Shown here one piece after another: positions 23,486 to 33,881 of a DNA stretch of 64,000 bases. The translations under genes and the position numbers were made by a program. The stretch comes from Histoplasma ohiense. Taxonomy: Eukaryota > Ascomycota > Eurotiomycetes > Onygenales > Ajellomycetaceae. The stretch spans positions 3,105,001 through 3,169,000 of the forward strand of contig JAEVHH010000005.1 of the NCBI GenBank assembly GCA_017607445.1. Reading direction: 5' to 3'. Numbering within the stretch: position 1 is the first letter of the stretch; each line of letters starts with the position of its first letter. The notes under the pieces were generated by a model that was given only the letters and a program-made list of their open reading frames with translations, made no database searches and was not told the origin of the DNA.

Positions 23486-24340
23486 CTAGACAGATAAGTT
23501 CCAGAACAATATCGTTATAATCGCACCAAGTCCCAAGCTCTGAATGGATTTGTCGATTGCAAGCATAGATCCCGCCCCGGGCTTAGGTGAAGTATTGTTT
23601 AAGGCCGTTTCTGCACCAAGGGGCTTCCAGCCAATGCCCGAAGAATTGGTGCACAAGTCGGTAGACAGAAGCGTGGCGTTAGCGGAAAAGGTGATATCGG
23701 CACACTATTTGAAAGCACATATTATTAGATCCACACAAAAATAATGCCCGTTCTATGCAGCATTGAGATGGGCATGATCGTGCGATTCAGATAGACGCAA
23801 ACGGAAATAACGTGAAACGAGGAGGGAAAATGAGAAAGGAAGTTTACATTATACAATGCAGACCCATGTTCATTTACTTGGACAACTTGAATACTCGCGT
23901 TAGACCCAGCGGTCAGGCCTAGTCCTTGCGGAATTGGAATTTTTGGGAAACAGAATGTGCCATTTCCGGTTTGATTGAAACCTTCGATCATAGAAATATT
24001 GAATATAACTGTATCATCAGAACCAATACCAAAGTTCACGAAGGTTATTGACCAGGAGTGCGAAGGAGTGATGAGGAGGGAGCCGCCACCAAGAGGCCAT
24101 TCAGTTCGGTTTGTCGTCACATTGACACCTCCGCCTAACATTATATTAGAAATATTGTGCAATAAATTGCAAGTCGGAAGGGAGTAAGATGGTATGGCAC
24201 TCCTGGAGTAAGCATAGAAACGCACATGGTCTAGTCCACTGAGATGTATAGGAATTACCACGCCAGAAAGGGTATTTAATAGAGAAATGCGCAGAAACGA
24301 GCTGAAGTAGGAGGGCAAGGCTAACAATGAAGCGAGTCAT
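23486..24340 (-). CDS. BIM1/X325-like copper-binding secreted protein, probably GPI-anchored
   Basis: This is a member of the BIM1-like (X325) family, LPMO-fold proteins whose characterised member in Cryptococcus (Bim1) works in copper acquisition at the cell surface. Exons 24226-24340, 23848-24134 and 23486-23704 give 206 aa. The signal peptide TRFIVSLALLLQLVSA ends directly before HFSIKYPFWRG, so cleavage exposes an N-terminal His, the first ligand of the copper histidine brace. A second family His occurs in ITPSHSWSITFVNFG. CGGVNVTTNRTEWPLGGG, GTFCFPKIPIP, NASIQVVQ and YNCADITFSANATLL follow the family pattern, with conserved cysteines and about ten N-glycosylation sequons. A hydrophobic C-terminus (LGLGAIITILFWNLSV) after a Ser/Gly/Pro stretch suggests a GPI anchor. 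Introns 23705-23847 and 24135-24225 both keep frame. Copper binding is inferred from family and residues. Confidence 0.88.
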
Positions 24341-24994
24341 ATTAACTTATCCAGCGACGATTGTCGTAATATGTTCTTTTGGCTGCCCACTTCTCCAATC
24401 GGTAGCGAAATAACAATTGATGGAGGATAAATGAACAAAAAAAATATTGCTGACCTGGGGGCATCCAGGCATTAAAGGCAGAGACTGGCATTTGCAAGAC
24501 AGTAGATAGTACCTGAAGGAAAAGGGGCGAGTTCCTTCGGAATTGAAACTGAAATACGCAGCTAACACCGCCCACAAATACTGCAAGATCCATCATTGGT
24601 CCAATTTAGAGGGATCAGGGTGAGATGGACGCCATTGACATGGGCTTGAATGAGGACAATTGAGCATATTTCTTTGGATCCTGATTAGCGTTGGCCAAAG
24701 TGGTGAGGAGTCCAGCAGCACAAAACTTATACTTGCAGGGGTCTTCGTGGAGCTCACTTGCACAAGGAGTTTTCAGGAACGGTAGCTAGCTGCCTTTTAC
24801 ACGAGGATATTGGCCTCCTTCCAAGGTTCGTATCCCGGTTGGATATCCTGATCTGAGATATAGCCAAGATCTATCAAGACTTTTTTGCTGACCGCTCCGA
24901 ATATACCCGCAATCACATGATCTCCACCCCGCTCCACTTTCCTTGCATTCAATTCCGCGATGAACGAACCAACTCCGCAACGTCTCTTGAGGTC
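24341..24994. promoter_or_regulatory. Divergent upstream region between the BIM1-like gene and ridA
   Basis: This 654 bp separates the two start codons and should hold both promoters. Minus-strand frames at 24342-24596 and 24797-25009 are open but unrecognised. The latter overlaps the ridA first exon in antisense and has a protein-like composition. No known transcription-factor site is clear. Confidence 0.45.
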
Positions 24995-25869
24995 ATGTTG
25001 AGCCAGCATCTAAGAAACCAGATTACCCGCAGTCTTCCTCGCTTCTCTCCTCATCTCTGTCGTCAATTCCCTTCTGCACTATCAATTGCCCCGCGCGTCT
25101 CTAGAAAAATGTCTGATATTGTCCACGTCTTTGCAAACGATGCTTGCCCGCGTAAGTTCGGATTCGTCCGACCCCAATTTTACCCCGCGCATCGCTTTTC
25201 CAATTCCTGCCCACCCCTTGAAAGGATATTTCATTCAATGCCTCTGTTTGACTTCAAACATCCCAATTAACTTCTTATCTAGCTGCGGGCCCCTATGTAC
25301 GTCCCCGTGATTCAACGGTTTTACTTTTGACTGGGAAATTGAAGTTAATCTGCAATTTGCTGTTTTAAACCAGTCTCACGCTATCAAAGCGAACGGACAA
25401 GTGTTTCTCTCAGGTGCGATCCCAGCAGATGAGAACGGGAATCTCATCGAAGGCTCGGTTGGAGAGAAAACTGCTCTCTGCTGCAAGAATATTGCTGCCG
25501 TGCTGGCCGCGGCTGGAACGACCGTGAGTCGGGTGGTAAAAGTTAACGTAAGTTGCTAAACGAAGTACAATTTCCTAAGGAAACTCCATTTTCCCCGTTG
25601 AACAACTGTGGATGAATTGTTCCCTGCTTCACCACTTAAAGTTAACTACACCCTTGGTAACAAAATCCGCATGCATGACTAACTGAACATTTCCATTCGC
25701 GTCCGGGAAAATACATTTTCAGGTCTTCCTTACAGATATGAAAGATTTCGCCGAGATGAACGCCGAATATGAGAAGTTCTTCACGCATAAGCCTGCTCGC
25801 AGCTGCGTTGCGGTCCATCAGCTTCCAAAGGGCGTCCCGGTCGAGATCGAGTGTATTGCTCTACAATAA
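24995..25869 (+). CDS. Mitochondrial RidA/YjgF/Mmf1 family enamine deaminase
   Basis: RidA-family proteins hydrolyse reactive enamine/imine intermediates such as 2-aminoacrylate released by PLP enzymes; the yeast mitochondrial form (Mmf1) supports isoleucine biosynthesis and mtDNA maintenance. Exons 24995-25151, 25283-25296, 25374-25547 and 25723-25869 give 163 aa. Residues 1-38 are Arg/Ser-rich with no acids before the second Met, a likely mitochondrial presequence. The mature domain shows ANDACPPAAGPYSHAIKANG, VFLSGAIPAD, KNIAAVLAAAGTTVSRVVKV, DFAEMNAEYEKFF and PARSCVAVHQLPKGVPVEIE, where the Arg of PARS is the conserved substrate-binding arginine. The second exon is a 14-nt microexon completing PPAAGPY. 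The internal ATG (MSDIVHV) could yield a cytosolic form as in Hmf1; this is inference. Confidence 0.92.
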
Positions 25870-26833
25870 ACCACAGGAATCTTCAAGTACCGCATATAGT
25901 ATACATTGTATACCTCCCATCTTCATTATGCTAGTGAAATTGCGCATGATGTCTAATTTCCTATCATGGCTTCGTCGAGTATGAAAATTAATAGATAAAA
26001 ACTCAAAATTAAAAACCAATGTGGGAAAAGAAATAACGATCTATCTCTTTTGACGCGGTGCAATTTTGTTTTAATGACTGCTGTTAGAGTATGATTGAAA
26101 AATTTTCAAAGATTAAGAGAGAAATAAAATAGAAACGAAGAGAAGAGCCCCTGCTGTGACGAAATACGACTTGACTTCCCTTCCGATAGCCTGGCTAAAT
26201 ACCGACTCTTCCAATTGAAGCCAGCTATTCCCACTGTTTACAAATAGGTAGTTAAATGTTCTATTAATAACTGATTGACAAACCAAATCAAGAATGGAAT
26301 GATTTCCGCTTTGTATTTGTGCGATCACTAGAAAACATTAAGAAAAATGAGATCGGAAGCTACCCGCTCCATGCGGTTGTTTGCGCGCCTCGTATCCATG
26401 TACACATCGGCCGCGCGACGTTACTAACATTAACAACGAAAGGATGCACTTAGTCTTCGAAAGGGAAATCGAAAGGAGGCTCGGAATAGCCGTGAAACCT
26501 AGCAAGGGGATGGGTGGCCTGGAAGGGAACATAAGGTAGGTATCGTGCATGGATGAAAACAATAACAGCATGGCTAACACAAGATGAAAACAGAGGTGGC
26601 AGGCTTGGGAAAAGAGGCGATAACATGTGAAATGTCTAGAGTCTCGAAATGAAGAATCGAACGAGGATTTGAACTTTACTAAAAATCTGCAAAGGAAAAT
26701 AAATTCAGAATAGCAATCCGGCGTGTCCAACCCCTCCCTTCTAAAATAGCGCAGCCGTTAAGAAAAAGCATATTTATTCGTAAACACAAATCATATATCT
26801 TTTATCCAAAAGATAACGCTTTGATAGTACTGG
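25870..26833. other. Intergenic region between convergent ridA and the Munc13-like gene
   Basis: This 1 kb between two convergent 3' ends contains both terminators. Minus-strand ORFs at 26113-26328 and 26338-26730 are short, Phe/Ser-rich and unrecognised. I see no gene. Confidence 0.55.
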
Positions 26834-29800
26834 TTACCTTCGGGGTAAAGTACCTACCATTCTTCCTCCACCGCCAGCCATTAAACTTTGTTTAACGATT
26901 AAATCTGCAGCAGCAGCAGTCGCAAGCCTCTCCTTCTGTCGACTGCGATCACGAATATACGTATGCGCCTCCGGTCGCATGCGCAGAATTCGAAGAACCA
27001 TATCATCGTTCGGTTCCGCTTGTGCTTCTCGCCATTTTTCCTCCTTGGCTTTCCTCATAGTGCCCAAGTTACGGGACAGCATGATGCTTTTCCCTCGGCG
27101 AGCAGACGGAATACCAGCCGCACCACCAATCGCCGAAAATGGGCTCAATGATGAGGACGTAGTGGACAGCCGGTTTCGGTTAGTTTGCTGTCGTGCTGCA
27201 GTGGAGGATGCCATGCGTTCTGAGGTTCGAATTAAACTATCGGTTGGTTCAAAGTAGAAGAAGAAGAGACTTTGGATTTCGTGGTATTTCGGTGATTTGA
27301 GGATATCTAATGGAACGCCGTTTGCTTCTCCGGTTTCTTCGTCGACGGCGTTGAAAAAGTTGAGGAGCAGGAGGAGCCAACGAGAGACGACGTCAACTTC
27401 TCGCTGGGTGAGCGGCCGTTGGTTAGACGGCTTGTCTGATAGTGGAGGAACCAAAAGAGCTTCCACGGTTACTAGAACTTCTTTCCACAAGCGAGCCATG
27501 ACCGTTCTCATGGCTTCTTCTGTCAACGTTTGGTTCATAATTGAAAAGTTGTCATCAAAATAAGTGAACAATGGGTCCAATGCACCCTCTATTTCTGCCG
27601 GCGTCGGACCTGAAGTGGTTGGTGTTTTGTTCCTATTAAAATAACTGGAAACAGTCGACATAGTAATGCCTTTCGACAGCAAAGCTTTGAGAGAACGGCG
27701 AGAAAGACAATGGTTGATATAAGCAGAAAGCTGGATATACATGTTAGCAGATGATATCTAACCCCGGATGCGGATAATGAGTTTGACATATATCAAACAT
27801 ACCTTCTCTGTTGTTTTCCGGGTCATCTCACGTTCGGTACGCTTGAGAGTCCGAAATGCCTTACCAAAGTGAAATTGGATATCATCACGTTCACCTTCCA
27901 TGCTCACACGAAGCAAGATTCGGCCTTGTGTGTCCAAGTCTAGCCAGTATTCCCTTGGGACAAAGTCTGAAAAGTGGGCGGGATCAAGCTTGAGAGAAGT
28001 GCGCCCCATATAATCGTGACTCCCAACAGCGTCCCAGTCCCAGACAGTTGCAATAATGTTCTGGGGTCCTTTCGTAATGATGTCCACACTATCATCCCAC
28101 CGGGGATTAAGATTGTCATAGATAATGCGGGTCTTGAAAATACGCTGGGACTCATCGGCCAAGGAAACGTAAGGGTCACTAAGTCCATCCATGTCACATC
28201 CCTTCAGGTCTTCTGCCTCAACAATTTTGACCGTAAAAACATAGTTAGTGACCTTCCGTGGCCGCTGTAAAGCAGGAGGCGTATTCTTTGCAAGTACATC
28301 TGCGCAAGCATCGACATTTACGTCTTTCTCAAGCTTATCCAGCTGATGGAGAGCATATTCAATATTATTCAGTTTGACAAAGGACTGAAAAGAAAAGATC
28401 AGTAATTGACAAAAGAAATTAGCATTTTTCCATTGGCAAGGCTTACCTGCGGGAAAAAGTGAAATGGCTCAATCTTTTCTTTATTATTCCACGCCTCCTT
28501 GGCCATTTGCATCCATTTCTCTTGTCGTGATTGCGATAGAGATGCTTCTTGTTCTGGGGTAAGGCGATCCATTTCTCTACTAAATTGTAGTTCAAGAACT
28601 TCGCAATATCTCGCAATACCTTTCCCGATAGATTTTGAAATGGCAGTCATAAACTTAGCATATCCCACATCGTCGTCCCAATTCAGTTGCACAATTTGAT
28701 TAATCACTTCGTTAAACGACCGGAAAACGTCTACGACGGACAAGCTATGCCGTTGATCTTGCGTCGGTATGTCAGTAGGTGATTCAATCCGCACTTTGAA
28801 GTCATCTTGTTTGATAGCCTCATTGACCCAGCCCACGATCTTCTCATCAGTAGCTTGTATCCAACGCCAAACGAAGTTGGACAGTAGTTCCTCGATCGGT
28901 ATGGGAAACGGTTCACTGAAACATTCTCAGCAAAAGAACACAGAAACATTGTGTATAGGTTTAGATCTTACCCAGGGAGAACTTCTGTGTAAAATTGGCG
29001 TATTTGAGCCAATTCTTTGTACAAGTCAAAGCCATCTTGCACGCCAATCTCTTCGTTTTTATCTTGAGCTTGTTGTATAATCCGCGTAATGATGTCGCGT
29101 GCATCCTCCGCGAACATTGGAAGAACGCACTTGGCCAGAATGTTTGAAGGATTGACACTACGCAAGTCAGTTAGAAGTCAGGAGAATACGATTTTTTAGG
29201 TACATACCCTATGATTTCCGGGTTTTTCTTATATCTCTTTTGTATCCGCTGGGCAAGTTTTAAAATACCTTTCCCGAGTTGCACCACATGATAAAACTCC
29301 CACACATTTTGCTCTGGAGGTATTTCCTTGTCGAGGTGTTCTTGATAAACCTCTTTTGCTTTGTTCACTAATCCGTTATACACATAGGAACGAAAATTTT
29401 CATAGTCGTCCGGTTTGGAAACAAAGTTGGGGTCAGCTTCGACGTAGTTTTCTAGGATGTACATGACTGAACCTATAGGGGGGACCTTGGTGTCATAGCA
29501 GTGCATCATCGTCTCATAGAGATGCCGAAGGAGCGCCTCGTGGAGAGAGGAAAGTAGGTGTGTCATTACACTAAAATCAGCGAGCGTCCAATTCTCCCTG
29601 TTTGAGAGCAATGAGACTATAAAGTTACTACCACGTTTCGATTTCTCTGGCGGAGGTTGGTTCACAAAAATGAATGCGGAATCCAAAGTGTCAAGATCAA
29701 TTTCCTGCTCCACATATTTCTCTCGGAAAACATCAAGGAACAATACAGCACGCGTAGATGTTGGTATTCGCCAACGAAGGCTTATTTCGCTGAGCAGATC

Positions 29801-31132
29801 AGTAGCTTGCTTCGAGAGAAGAGTCTTAGGTGGCGAGTCCGAGATCGAGTCTGATTCATTGGTTGATCTTTCTTGCAGCTCGTGGTTTACGACTTGGAGG
29901 AGTACAAAACGGTAAAACGACCGAGGATCCGGGGGAATGAATGTGTAAATATTTGGATTATCAGAGCAGTCATGGGACGCATCCGGCTGTGAAAAAGAAG
30001 CTGCATCTATTGAAGGAATATCTGATGTGTCGGAATAACCAAGATCTGATGCATTGGGATCATTAGATCTGGTACTAAGATGAGAAAGCGTGCCACCGGG
30101 CAAACTTGTTTTGGTATCTGGGTTGGACTGCATTATAGAGAACATCATCTGGGAGAGTTCGCCATCCTCAGCCTTTTTCCACGCTTCAAAAGCCTCCATA
30201 GAGTCGAAGTCTTCATTGGACAGGGTCCTCCTAGTATTCAGGTTGAGTTGTACCTGGTACGTTTTAAGGTCTTGCAGAGCCGCCTTCGCAGTCCATACAT
30301 CTTTATACTTGTTTATATCTGACTGGACATACGAATTCCTTAGTCCAAATAATTTCGCCACAACTTGGACTAATGGCATATCTTCGACTTTATAGCTCAG
30401 GGGCACGAGTTCGGTAATTACGTTTCCTCCATCTTTTGGGGATGCCTGCGCAAGATTCTGATCATGCGCAAGCAATTTGGTTTCCAAGATAGAAAGTTGG
30501 CTAGCCAGTTCAGGTTTATCCTTGTCCCAGCCTTGGTCTTTGAGAATCAAACTGATGATCCTCACAAAGAGAGCCACATGCCTATCAACCATAAGCTTCC
30601 AGTTGGTATCATCTGGTGCTTGGCCCTTGGAGAGTTCTTTGGTCGCATTGGAAAAGAATATTAAGACCAAGGGTTCTGCCCGCCTCTCCTCTCTCATGCG
30701 CTTGTTGAAGCCCGGCTCCCTCAGCTCATTTAAAAACGCCGCAAATGTTCTCCTCACAGCCTCATCCTGGTAAGCTTTTTCCTTTTCGATCCCCTTAAAT
30801 ACTCCAGTCAATCGATTTTCGAGCCGACCCACAAAGCCATGAGGTAGCCTCGTGCTCTTGTGATCTTTGACCAAACTTAGATCGCTTATTATAGAAGCTG
30901 ATGATTTGTGAGCTCGCTGGCGGGGAATTGGTACGCTCTGGGTGCGACGGGGCCGTTTTTGGAGAAGGTAGGCAAGATATGCTACTCGAAGAACATATAA
31001 ATACGCATCATTGTGACTGACAGGCCGCTTTCGAGTGACGGAAACATTTCGAGAACGGGGACCCCGACTTTGGCCACTGTCGCTATCTAATCGTCGACTA
31101 AAGCCGCGAGAACGTGAGGATGCCGTCGACAT
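26834..31132 (-). CDS. Munc13-like C2/MUN-domain protein (Ync13/Git1 type)
   Basis: This is a fungal Munc13/UNC-13 relative. Such proteins help vesicle tethering or fusion at the plasma membrane; in fission yeast the relatives are Ync13 and Git1. Exons 29208-31132, 28972-29157, 28447-28915, 27803-28384 and 26834-27730 give 1352 aa. The N-terminal ~110 residues are basic; a segment NDAYLYVLRVAYLAYLLQ follows. Helical MHD1/MUN-type sequence covers roughly residues 200-860. A C2 domain spans about residues 890-1040 (VFTVKIVEAEDLKG, DMDGLSDPYVSL, NPRWDDSVDI, WDWDAVGSHDYMG), with aspartates placed to bind calcium. An MHD2 region follows (LDPLFTYFDDNFSIMNQTL). The C-terminus is Gly/Arg-rich. All introns are 50-72 nt and keep frame. 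Membrane trafficking is family knowledge; the exact step here is unknown. Confidence 0.9.
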
Positions 31133-32842
31133 GAGACCTTAGCACGTGTTTGCCTCTCTATCCGAACGAAGAGGTAGTTGAGCAGTGCCAGAGAAGAGGT
31201 ATAGTCATGGAGTCCTGCAGGCGCCAGTCTGCAGATAATATAATAACAATCTTCTTGTTATTCAGTGTGGAATGCGGGTGTTCGTTATACGTTTTCCAAG
31301 GCTCGCTCACCAGCGGCCGGGAACGCGTATGCAGGACAAGGACAACTTCGGGTCGATGGATATACACAAGCGACAGGATAGAGACAATACTGAAATATTT
31401 AGAATAACCAGCTGGCCCGACAATACGTATGTGGGTTGGATTAGGGGGTGAATCTTGAACGCCCAAAAGCCGAAAATAAAAAGTTTCTTCGACTGGCGAT
31501 GCCGATGAAAGGTCAGGTGCTGGGTCTGGTGACTTCCAACCTTGGAAGTCGAACGAGTTGGCTGAGTAGAAAAGCGTAGGGTGTTTTGCAAGCTCTGAAT
31601 ATGCGGATTTATTGGCCGTACTGGGGAATGGTATGCTGGCAATTACCGTTGTTTGATCTATTTGGTCAATACTAGGTGGTGAGATGGTGGGGAAAGGTTG
31701 AGTGAAGCCATCCCTACATGGCGCATCGAATCTAAGTGCTTGCTTATTCCTAGTCCGCTAGCCCGCTAGTGCGGCAGTCCAGCTGCCTCAAGATTATCCC
31801 CTGTTGGCTTCATGCCCCTTTCGGTTCCACTTCTGGTCCGCAAAAATCTTCGATTTTGTCGATTGTACGTGATGAGGAGGTTTTCTTCATGCAGGCTATT
31901 AGAAATGAGGTTTCGAATTTTCAAAACAAACCATTCACTGACTTTTAAGACTATGCGCTTGATTGTCCGATTCAGGCGATATTAACCACGAGCCAGCCAG
32001 GTGAAACGTCATTTCAAGACCGCGAGCATTCGTCGATTACACATAGCGTGTTTCTTTCGTTTGCCCGGCTCCTTGGTTCGCGAGAAAGGGCATTTCAGTG
32101 CTTCTGCTGTTTCCAGATGGGCTTACAAAACATGCTTTGGATGGACTATAAGCGGGAAAAGAGCTTGATCCCATCCACTGGTGGTAATGCCGCAGATTAA
32201 TGCCGCCAACGTTATCGATGATGCCCTTATCAAACTTCACAGATCCTTCAAGTTGTACTGTACATGTACATGATGTGATTTAAAATCATGCCAATGAAGT
32301 TCTCATCTAGGTTTACTGTAGCTTCAAGAACACTGCACCATTTCAAGCTTCCGTGGAATCCATAGCTTTCAGGGGATCGCTTGGCAATCGATTCAGCGTG
32401 ACAATGATACTTAGCTACTTACTTGCCTTTCCCTCAGGCTGCAATAAATTAGCCAGGTTTTGTATGTGTATATATCACCTTGGACAAAAAAGTACTAGAA
32501 TGATAAACAAAGTGAATGTATGAAGTTGAAAAACCTTTGTACTCGTTAAACATACCATTTTCATTGTTTTTATCATATAATGGCTATCATCATTGATGCT
32601 AATCAGGACGATATGTATAGTGTGTTGAAAGTTGCTACGCGCAAGTTATCCGTTCGTTGCATTGCACATGCTGTGATAGTGGATTGTTCTTTGAGTGATG
32701 GGAGGTATGAAGTTAAATAGGATCCATTTTGGTCCCAGTTCATGGTAAGAACAACATCAAAAAAAAAGAAGAAAAAAAGCAGTCCAACGCCGTCACAATA
32801 CTCTTATTTACATTTAAATCAATACAATGCCTCCAAGCAATA
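31133..32842. other. 1.7-kb intergenic region upstream of the Munc13-like gene
   Basis: This holds the Munc13-like promoter and the 3' flank of the NDUFB8-type gene. ORFs are short and unconvincing. One GTACTGTACA decamer lies at 32255-32264, directly followed by TGTACATG. Confidence 0.55.
32255..32264 (+). promoter_or_regulatory. GTACTGTACA decamer, copy 2
   Basis: Exact match, extended by TG and TACATG downstream. It lies in the region 3' of the NDUFB8-type gene. Confidence 0.35.
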
Positions 32843-33432
32843 TCACCATTGGTCTTCTCCCGGTGCACGAGCCTTTTGAGAGTTAGCTTCTAGGAAACTA
32901 AATTGTTTGGCGAGATGGTTTTCCAAAACTTACACGAACAGCATTGGGTCCGCCAAGTTCCCTTTCCAGTCCACCTTCAAATGTGCGCGGTGAGCTAGGT
33001 TTGTCAGGATAGAACATGCTGACAACTCCGCTGAGGAGAAGGACAGAACCTCCAGCACATCCCAATAACAAGAAGCCTTTAGCGGGTTTGAAATGGGTAT
33101 ATTTTTCGGTAGAAAATATGGTTAAGATATCATTGTCTTCATGAACAGGCTCTCCAAAGTTTCTCCGATCCTGCTTATCCCACCAGTCGCCGTACGGGTC
33201 GCGGAATTGCCGTTTCTGGGCAGGAGGGTTGTAGTAGTTGTTATTCTGTAAGGGTACGGTTATCAGCTTAGGTAAAGGACGTAGAATAGTGCTGCCAACC
33301 CACCATCTCTGGGTCTTCGACAGTAGTCTGCGATGCAAATCGAATTTGTGAGGCCAATGCATGGGGGCGGACGAGCTGGCAAACTGCCCGTGAGGACAGG
33401 TTCACTCCTGTCACAAAATGCCTCGACAACAT
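32843..33432 (-). CDS. NADH:ubiquinone oxidoreductase NDUFB8-type accessory subunit
   Basis: This is an accessory subunit of mitochondrial complex I, related to animal NDUFB8 (ASHI) and the Neurospora 20.1 kDa subunit, and sits in the membrane arm. Exons 33304-33432, 32934-33245 and 32843-32872 give 156 aa. Residues 1-35 are basic without acids (MLSRHFVTGVNLSSRAVCQL), a typical matrix presequence ending near RFASQTT. The mature part has YYNPPAQKRQFRDPYGDWWD, QDRRNFGEPVHEDNDIL and one transmembrane span (GFLLLGCAGGSVLLLSGVVS). The last exon is 30 nt and encodes ARAPGEDQW after a 61-nt intron with a perfect CTAAC. It is divergently transcribed from SWR1, with 449 bp between start codons. Confidence 0.88.
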
Positions 33433-33881
33433 CTAACAGCCTCGGAAGTTAGCTATGGCATCAATAACATTTTGGCTAAGTATTACCCACTGTAGAGGCT
33501 GGCACGGCGATTCGCCAAATGAGATCGAAACAAAACAAGGCGTTAAAGTCCTGGAACGTGATCCACAGGAGGTGATGGTAAATCCACAAGATGAGATTGT
33601 TCGGTGTTGCGGCGGCTGGTCAGGTGACGTTTACATAAGCCGATTATCAAAGAAATTGCCTCACAAGCCTGGGAAAAACCACTTCACACACAATCCACCA
33701 GCGCAACCCGTTTTCTTGTCACCAGCAGCACAAATTTGCCGATGACGATGCCAAACTTTATATGCAAATTTTGTGACAGACGAGCTATCGATTGATGGTA
33801 CACCTACTCATTTTAAACGCGTTTTCGTTGGGATAGTCGGGGTCTGCTGCGGCTCTGCCCCTGTCCTGAAGCTAACAAGAA
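33433..33881. promoter_or_regulatory. Bidirectional promoter of the NDUFB8-type gene and SWR1
   Basis: The 449 bp between divergent start codons must hold both promoters. A 96-codon plus-strand frame (33455-33745) lies within it but has no recognisable content. No specific regulatory motif is named. Confidence 0.6.

Noticed and set aside
24831..24851. tRNA B-box-like sequence
   Set aside because: The match to GGTTCGAATCC is imperfect and no A box or cloverleaf fits at the right distance. I found no tRNA gene in the window.
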